Assembly (NCBI GenBank): GCA_963976055.1 | Contig: CAXBJB010000004.1 | Span: 124,001-188,000, forward strand | Origin: UBA1479 sp963976055 | Lineage (GTDB): Bacteria > Pseudomonadota > Alphaproteobacteria > Rhodospirillales > Casp-alpha2 | Length of the DNA stretch: 64,000 bases | Direction of reading: 5' to 3' | Shown: in pieces, positions 60,156 through 64,000 of the stretch | Layout of the letters: every line of letters begins with the position of its first letter | Position numbering within the stretch: the stretch's first letter is position 1 | Position numbers and translations under genes: made by a program | Notes under the pieces: model-generated | What the model saw: only the letters and a program-made list of their open reading frames with translations | Database searches by the model: none | What the model was told of the DNA's origin: nothing

Positions 60156-60187
60156 CCATGCTCACTCTGCCCTATAGATGCGCAAGA

Positions 60188-60206
60188 GTCGTTGGTTCAA
60201 CCACCA
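60188..60206 (+). other. tRNA-like fragment (possible attachment-site scar)
   Basis: GTCGTTGGTTCAA (60188-60200) equals the T-arm of tRNA-Val (58460-58472) in 12 of 13 bases and is followed directly by CCACCA (60201-60206), the tRNA 3' end; the intervening 12 bases of the tRNA are absent. It lies at the far boundary of the low-GC islet. Confidence 0.4.
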
Positions 60207-60220
60207 TCCCCCAACCCGAA

Positions 60221-60248
60221 AAAAGCGCCCCTCTCGAGGGGCGCTTTT
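60221..60248. terminator. Bidirectional Rho-independent terminator
   Basis: AAAAGCGCCCCTC (60221-60233) and GAGGGGCGCTTTT (60236-60248) form a perfect hairpin with U runs on either strand. It serves the islet pair (plus) and the SGNH-like gene (minus, stop at 60293). Confidence 0.92.
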
Positions 60249-60292
60249 CGCTTCAGGCGGGCTAAGTGAAGGCTGGGCGGGCCGGCCGATGA

Positions 60293-61114
60293 TTACCGCC
60301 CGTAGAACCTCTTCACCGTGTCTTGGGCGACCTGTTGCAGGAACGCCGCCGTGTCCTTGTCGACCTTGCCGAAGTAGTCGTAGCTGTTGCCCACGGGCGA
60401 CTGGCCGTAGACGCTGGCGAACACCACGCAGGCCGCCAGATAGGTGCCGTCCAGGCTGGGGTGGGAGCTGTCGTAGCTCTGGTGCAGTTTCAGGTCCGGG
60501 CGCTGCTTGTACGATTCCTCGAAGGCCAGGCCGACGGGGATGACCAGCGCGCCCACCGCGTTGCCCGTCTCCACATACAGCTTCTCGATCGCCCGAATCA
60601 TTTCGGGGTCGTACTTCTTGTGCGGCTTCACATAGGCATGGGTCATGTAGAGCGCCGTCTCGCCGCCGGCGGCCTGGATCTTTTTGGCGAAGTCGGCGAC
60701 GGTCGCGGCGAATTTCGGGGCATGGTCCTTTTTCGTCGCGGCGGCGCTGAAGCCCTGCAGCACGACGAGCTGGAACGGATCCTTCACCCGCAGCTTGCCC
60801 GGTTCCAGGTAGCCGTCGATGTTGTGGTCGAACAGCATGGCGCCGCTGATGGTCGCGGATTTGTATTTCAATGTCTTCATGTCCGACAGGCCCGAGGCCG
60901 CGACCATGCGCCGCACGTGGTTGTGCAGGCTGTCGTTGTAATAGAGGTAGCTGTTGCCGACGAACAGAACCCGTTCCGGCTTCGCGGTCTTCAGCGCCTT
61001 GACGGCCGGCTGCGGGGTCTCGGCGCGGGCGGGGCCGCCCAGGGCCGGCAGGGTCAGGGCCAGAACGACAGCGGCGAGCAGGGGGAAGCGCGGGGTGCGC
61101 GTGCAGGAAAGCAT
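60293..61114 (-). CDS. Secreted SGNH-hydrolase-like protein
   Basis: 273 residues with a signal peptide (FPLLAAVVLALTLPALGGPA, cleavage after ARA). Block I reads RVLFVGNSYLYYNDSLHNHV: the Ser of GNSY is the presumed nucleophile. LVVLQGFSAA stands where block III lies, and SYDSSHPSLDGTYLAA is block V with Asp and His. The order and length fit the GDSL/DUF4886-like periplasmic esterases; substrate unknown. It is divergent from a LysR gene with an operator between them at 61233-61255, so it is the likely target of that regulator. Confidence 0.8.
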   Translation of the reverse strand: MLSCTRTPRFPLLAAVVLALTLPALGGPARAETPQPAVKALKTAKPERVLFVGNSYLYYNDSLHNHVRRMVAASGLSDMKTLKYKSATISGAMLFDHNIDGYLEPGKLRVKDPFQLVVLQGFSAAATKKDHAPKFAATVADFAKKIQAAGGETALYMTHAYVKPHKKYDPEMIRAIEKLYVETGNAVGALVIPVGLAFEESYKQRPDLKLHQSYDSSHPSLDGTYLAACVVFASVYGQSPVGNSYDYFGKVDKDTAAFLQQVAQDTVKRFYGR

Positions 61115-61232
61115 CGGTGTCTCCTCAGTCTTGGATATGTGTTCCTTGGGTGTGTGTTCCCATGGGCCTTGGGCCCTTATGCGGCCACTGTGATCCCTTG
61201 CCTCGATAAAGAAAATTCGAAACTAGACAACA

Positions 61233-61255
61233 ACTCATCAGGAAATTGCATGAGT
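61233..61255. promoter_or_regulatory. LysR-type operator (T-N11-A)
   Basis: ACTCAT (61233-61238), 11 bases, ATGAGT (61250-61255): a perfect inverted repeat with the T-N11-A spacing of LysR-family boxes, located in the 201 bases between the divergent SGNH-like and LysR genes, 61 bases before the LysR start. Confidence 0.72.
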
Positions 61256-61315
61256 CAGGTAATCGGCGCATAGTTCCGGGCGCTTGCGCGATGCCCACGG
61301 ATCGGATGCCCGCCC

Positions 61316-62269
61316 ATGAATTTCAAGTCGCTGCGCGCCTTTCGCCTGGTCGTGTCCCAGGGCTCCCTGGCCGCCGCCGCCGAGGTCCTGAACCTGAGCC
61401 AGCCGGCCGTCAGCCGCCTGATCGCCCTGCTGGAAAGCGAAACGCGGCTGACCCTGTTCGACCGCTCGCGGCGGCGCCTGGCCCTGTCGGAGGCGGGTGA
61501 GGCCTTCCACCGGGAAACCCGCCACATCCTCGACGGCATCGACGAGCTGCCGCACATCGCCGCCAACGTGCGCGCCGGGGCCAACCGGCCGTTCCGCCTG
61601 GTCACCGGGCCGCGCGTCGGCACGGCCCTGGTCGCGCCGGCGCTGGCCATGATGCGGCGGGAACATCCCGGCCTGAAATGCGTGGTCGACGTGCTGTCGC
61701 GGTTCGAGCTGGAAAACCGCTCGGGCATCGCGCGCTACGACCTGGGCATCGCCTCATTGCCGGTCACCCACGCCCTGCTGCCGATCGAAAACCGGCCGAT
61801 CTGCCGGGCGCGCATGGAGGCGGTGATGGCGGCAAGCCATCCGCTCGCCGGCAAGGCGGCGATCACCGCCGGCGACCTCGCGGGCCAGCCGATCATCGGT
61901 ATGCTGCCGGGCCTGTTCGGCCGTCAGCAGGCGGACGAGTTCTTCCGTGCCGACGGCGTCGTGCCGTCCTATGCGGTGGAAACCACGTCGTCGCTGATGG
62001 CCTGTCAGATGGCGCGCGACGGCGCGGGCATCGCCCTCCTGGACCGGCTCTCGGTCACGGCGATGGACCCGGCGGGCATGGCGGTGCGGCCGCTCGACCC
62101 GCCGCACTGGCTGTCCTACGGCTATATCCACCACAAGGGCCAGGTGTTGAGTGCCGAGGCCCGGACCTTCCTGGCGTGCCTGCGCCGGTATATCGATGAT
62201 TTCCGGGCGTCGGGCGCCGCTGCCGCCGAGGCGGTCGTCCCGCAATGGAATGGCGGGCTGGAAGCCTAG
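61316..62269 (+). CDS. LysR-family transcriptional regulator
   Basis: 317 residues. The winged helix-turn-helix is FKSLRAFRLVVSQGSLAAAAE and LNLSQPAVSRLIALLESETR; the periplasmic-binding-like effector domain begins near residue 92 (RPFRLVTGPRVGTALVAPAL) and contains MVAADHP-type EAVMAASHPLAGK and a final GYIHHKGQVLSAEARTFLAC. It probably binds the palindrome at 61233 and controls itself and the divergent hydrolase gene. Its stop is interleaved with the stop of the convergent HlyD gene (CTAG). Confidence 0.94.
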   Translation: MNFKSLRAFRLVVSQGSLAAAAEVLNLSQPAVSRLIALLESETRLTLFDRSRRRLALSEAGEAFHRETRHILDGIDELPHIAANVRAGANRPFRLVTGPRVGTALVAPALAMMRREHPGLKCVVDVLSRFELENRSGIARYDLGIASLPVTHALLPIENRPICRARMEAVMAASHPLAGKAAITAGDLAGQPIIGMLPGLFGRQQADEFFRADGVVPSYAVETTSSLMACQMARDGAGIALLDRLSVTAMDPAGMAVRPLDPPHWLSYGYIHHKGQVLSAEARTFLACLRRYIDDFRASGAAAAEAVVPQWNGGLEA

Positions 62270-63384
62270 TTCTTGGCCCGCGCCCAGGCCGGGAAGATGC
62301 CCAACAGGTCGGCGACGGAGCGTTCGCGGCCCGTGTCGATCTTGGCCGTGGCGGTCATTCCGGCGCGCAGCGGCGGCGCGTCGGCGTGGGGCAAAAGCCG
62401 CAGCCGCACCGGCAGGCGCTGCACCACCTTGACCCAATTGCCCGACGCGTTTTGCGGCGGCAGGATCGCGAATTCGGCGCCGGTCGCGGGGGAAATGCTT
62501 TCGACCTCGGCCTGCCAGGTCACGTCGGGATAGATGTCGAGCACCACCGTCGCCTTTTGCCCCGGGCGGACATGGGTCAACTCGGTCTCCTTGAAGTTGG
62601 CGTCGACCCAGGGCGGCGTGTCGGTGACGATGGCGAACAGGGGTTCGGATGCGGTGATCTGTTCGCCCGCGACCAGGGGCACGGTCACCACGATGCCGCT
62701 GGCAGGGGCCGTGACGGTGGTGCGCGCAAGGTCGAGATTGGCCTGGTCGAGGGCCGCCTGCTTGGTCCGCACCAGAGGATGGCCGTCGACGGGCTGGTCC
62801 GGATCGCTGCCGAGCGACGCCTGGATGCGCTGGATCTTCTGGCGCGCCAGGACGACGCGGTCGTCGGCGGCGTTGGCGTCGTTTTCCATTTCATCGAACC
62901 GCGCGTGCGAGGTGACGCCGCGCTTGACCAGTTCGCGCTCGCGTTCCAGCCGCTTGCGGAAATAGACTGCGCGGTCCGTGGCGTCGCGCAGCTCGACCCG
63001 CGCTTCCTTGAGGGTCGCGGCCAGGGTTTCAACCTCGCGGCGGGCGGCGTCCAGTTCGGCCTGGGCCAGGGCCGCGGCCAGCTTGAAGGGTTCGGGATCG
63101 ATGCGCACCAGCACGTCGCCCTGGGTGACCTTCATATGGGCCTTGGCGCGGACTTCGATGGCGCGGCCGGATATTTCGGCCGCCAGCTTGGCGATGTCGG
63201 TTTTCACATAGGCGTTTTCGGTCGCCACGTAACGCGCCCCCAGCAGCCAGTAGCCGACGGCGGCGATGACCGCCAGCAACGGCACCACGCCCAGCAGCAG
63301 CAGGCGCTTGCGTTTCGCCTTCTTCGCCGCCTGTTTCAGGTCTTCATGCCCGTTCAGGGTGATGGGGGTCTGCTCATTCGGCAT
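62266..63384 (-). CDS. HlyD/EmrA-type membrane fusion protein
   Basis: 372 residues. One N-terminal helix (LLLLGVVPLLAVIAAVGYWLL), then the biotinyl-lipoyl-like half (VRIDPEPFKLAAALAQAELD), a coiled-coil hairpin, and the barrel domain (VTAPASGIVVTVPLVAGEQI, WVDANFKETELTHVRPGQKA). The NFKETEL block is characteristic of EmrA. Such proteins link an inner membrane pump to an outer membrane channel. It overlaps the MarR gene by 11 bases. No pump gene follows: the LysR gene converges directly behind it. Confidence 0.93.
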   Translation of the reverse strand: MPNEQTPITLNGHEDLKQAAKKAKRKRLLLLGVVPLLAVIAAVGYWLLGARYVATENAYVKTDIAKLAAEISGRAIEVRAKAHMKVTQGDVLVRIDPEPFKLAAALAQAELDAARREVETLAATLKEARVELRDATDRAVYFRKRLERERELVKRGVTSHARFDEMENDANAADDRVVLARQKIQRIQASLGSDPDQPVDGHPLVRTKQAALDQANLDLARTTVTAPASGIVVTVPLVAGEQITASEPLFAIVTDTPPWVDANFKETELTHVRPGQKATVVLDIYPDVTWQAEVESISPATGAEFAILPPQNASGNWVKVVQRLPVRLRLLPHADAPPLRAGMTATAKIDTGRERSVADLLGIFPAWARAKN

Positions 63385-63880
63385 TTATTTTCTCGAGTTC
63401 CGTCGATTGGATGGTGTCGTTGTCGCTGGCCATTTCCTGCAGCCGCTGTTTCACGTTCAGCAAAAGGTCGGTCAGGGTCTCGCGTTCCCGGCGGCTCAGG
63501 CCGGACAGTTCCTCCTCGACCATGGCTTCGGCGATGGGGCTGACCTCGCCGTGGATGCGCCGACCCAGGTCGGTCATGTAGATGCGCTTGATGCGCCGGT
63601 CGGTGTCGTCGGGGCGGCGCTCCAGCCAGCCGAACTCTTCCAGCTTGTCGATCAGCCGTCCGGCCGACGCCTTTTCGACCTCCAGCAGTTCGGCCAGTTC
63701 CGACTGGCTGACGCCCGGCTGATCGCCGACCCGGCGCAGCGCCAGCCATTGCGTGCGGGTAAAGCCCATCTTGCGGACCCGGCGGTCGAACACCGTGCGC
63801 TGCAGGCGCGCGGCCTCCACGATCAGGAAGGCAAGGTAGCGACCTTCGGACAGGGCGCCCTGCGTGTCGATCTTGGTCAT
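63374..63880 (-). CDS. MarR-family transcriptional regulator
   Basis: 168 residues from ATG 63880; the open frame reaches 63970 but crosses the operator, so the shorter start is chosen. The winged helix is seen as FTRTQWLALRRVGDQPGVSQ, SELAELLEVEKASAGRLIDK and LEEFGWLERRPDDTDRRIKR, followed by the dimerisation helices. Probable repressor of the marR-hlyD operon; a palindrome stands at 63904-63921, 24 bases before the start. Confidence 0.93.
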   Translation of the reverse strand: MTKIDTQGALSEGRYLAFLIVEAARLQRTVFDRRVRKMGFTRTQWLALRRVGDQPGVSQSELAELLEVEKASAGRLIDKLEEFGWLERRPDDTDRRIKRIYMTDLGRRIHGEVSPIAEAMVEEELSGLSRRERETLTDLLLNVKQRLQEMASDNDTIQSTELEKINAE

Positions 63881-63903
63881 GTAAGGAATTTCCCTTGCGA
63901 AAT

Positions 63904-63921
63904 TAGTAAGTATTCTTACTA
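63904..63921. promoter_or_regulatory. MarR-type operator
   Basis: TAGTAAG (63904-63910), TATT, CTTACTA (63915-63921): a perfect 7-base inverted repeat with an 18-base span. A further half-site CTTACT is seen at 63930-63935. It sits directly upstream of the MarR gene, the position expected for self-repression. Confidence 0.7.
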
Positions 63922-64000
63922 TTGCAGTCCTTACTGTCAACAGGATTACCAATTCCGTGCCCATCGACAACGCGGTCGGCGCCCTGCAATCCCAGCCGGA

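Noticed and set aside
63957..64000. Possible GTG-started gene running off the right edge (plus strand)
   Set aside because: Only 14 codons are visible and no ribosome site is present; it cannot be supported.

Overview
The window is GC-rich bacterial chromosome. Its gene content and order suggest an alphaproteobacterium of the Rhodospirillales type. The evidence is the order rpmH-rnpA-yidD-yidC-engB-argB, the def-fmt / truA / dapE-dapD neighbourhood, a GTG-started 44-residue L34, a DUF2336 protein, PAS_5-type and MucR-free housekeeping context, and two CCA-encoding tRNA genes. No rRNA, CRISPR array, insertion sequence, phage or plasmid gene was seen. Most of the window is ordinary core chromosome.

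Layout. 1-5.3 kb: rmuC (cut by the left edge), a secreted DUF4139-type protein, a concentrative nucleoside transporter, then def-fmt. 5.3-13.2 kb: a block that separates fmt from truA. It holds a DsbA/FrnE oxidoreductase, a GIY-YIG protein, two small proteins, a cold-shock protein, and a minus-strand run reading: two tandem paralogues of unknown function, cyanide-insensitive bd-type oxidase subunits I and II, a 35-residue DUF2474-like membrane peptide apparently started by CTG, and a luciferase-like flavin oxidoreductase. 13.3-18.7 kb: truA, a small membrane protein, dapE-dapD, a pyrimidine-5'-nucleotidase and a DUF2336 protein. 18.7-21.9 kb: an ECF sigma/anti-sigma pair beside sorAB-type sulfite dehydrogenase genes, with a good ECF-type promoter in front of sorA. 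22-26.4 kb: argB, engB, yidC, yidD, rnpA, rpmH. 26.6-31.1 kb: a TVP38 membrane protein, a mercuric-reductase-like flavoprotein, an orphan histidine kinase and tam. 31.1-41.8 kb: ggt, panB-panC, a PAS_5 protein, an EF-hand/M23 protein, dadA, an MFS carrier with two tandem AHL-lactonase-like genes, and a xanthine phosphoribosyltransferase. 41.9-52.4 kb: an OmpA-like lipoprotein, tRNA-Arg(ACG), a 2OG-Fe(II) oxygenase, an ArnT-like membrane glycosyltransferase with a small DMT carrier, an MFS carrier, a CoA-transferase, a palindromic intergenic element, gor and a porin. 52.4-58.5 kb: glmS-glmU, gph, a TPR/2OG oxygenase and tRNA-Val(CAC). 58.5-60.2 kb: a low-GC islet of two overlapping genes directly behind tRNA-Val. 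60.2-64 kb: an SGNH-hydrolase-like protein divergent from a LysR regulator with an obvious operator, then a MarR-HlyD pair.

The most unusual places are three. The first is the 58.5-60.2 kb islet: a two-gene, toxin/immunity-like overlapping pair, its own promoter, a hairpin that buries the ribosome binding site, and a tRNA-like scar at the far end. The second is the paralogous pair of unknown proteins that reads into the cyanide-insensitive oxidase operon. The third is the ECF/anti-sigma/sulfite dehydrogenase module. All functional statements are read from sequence by eye; no database search was run.
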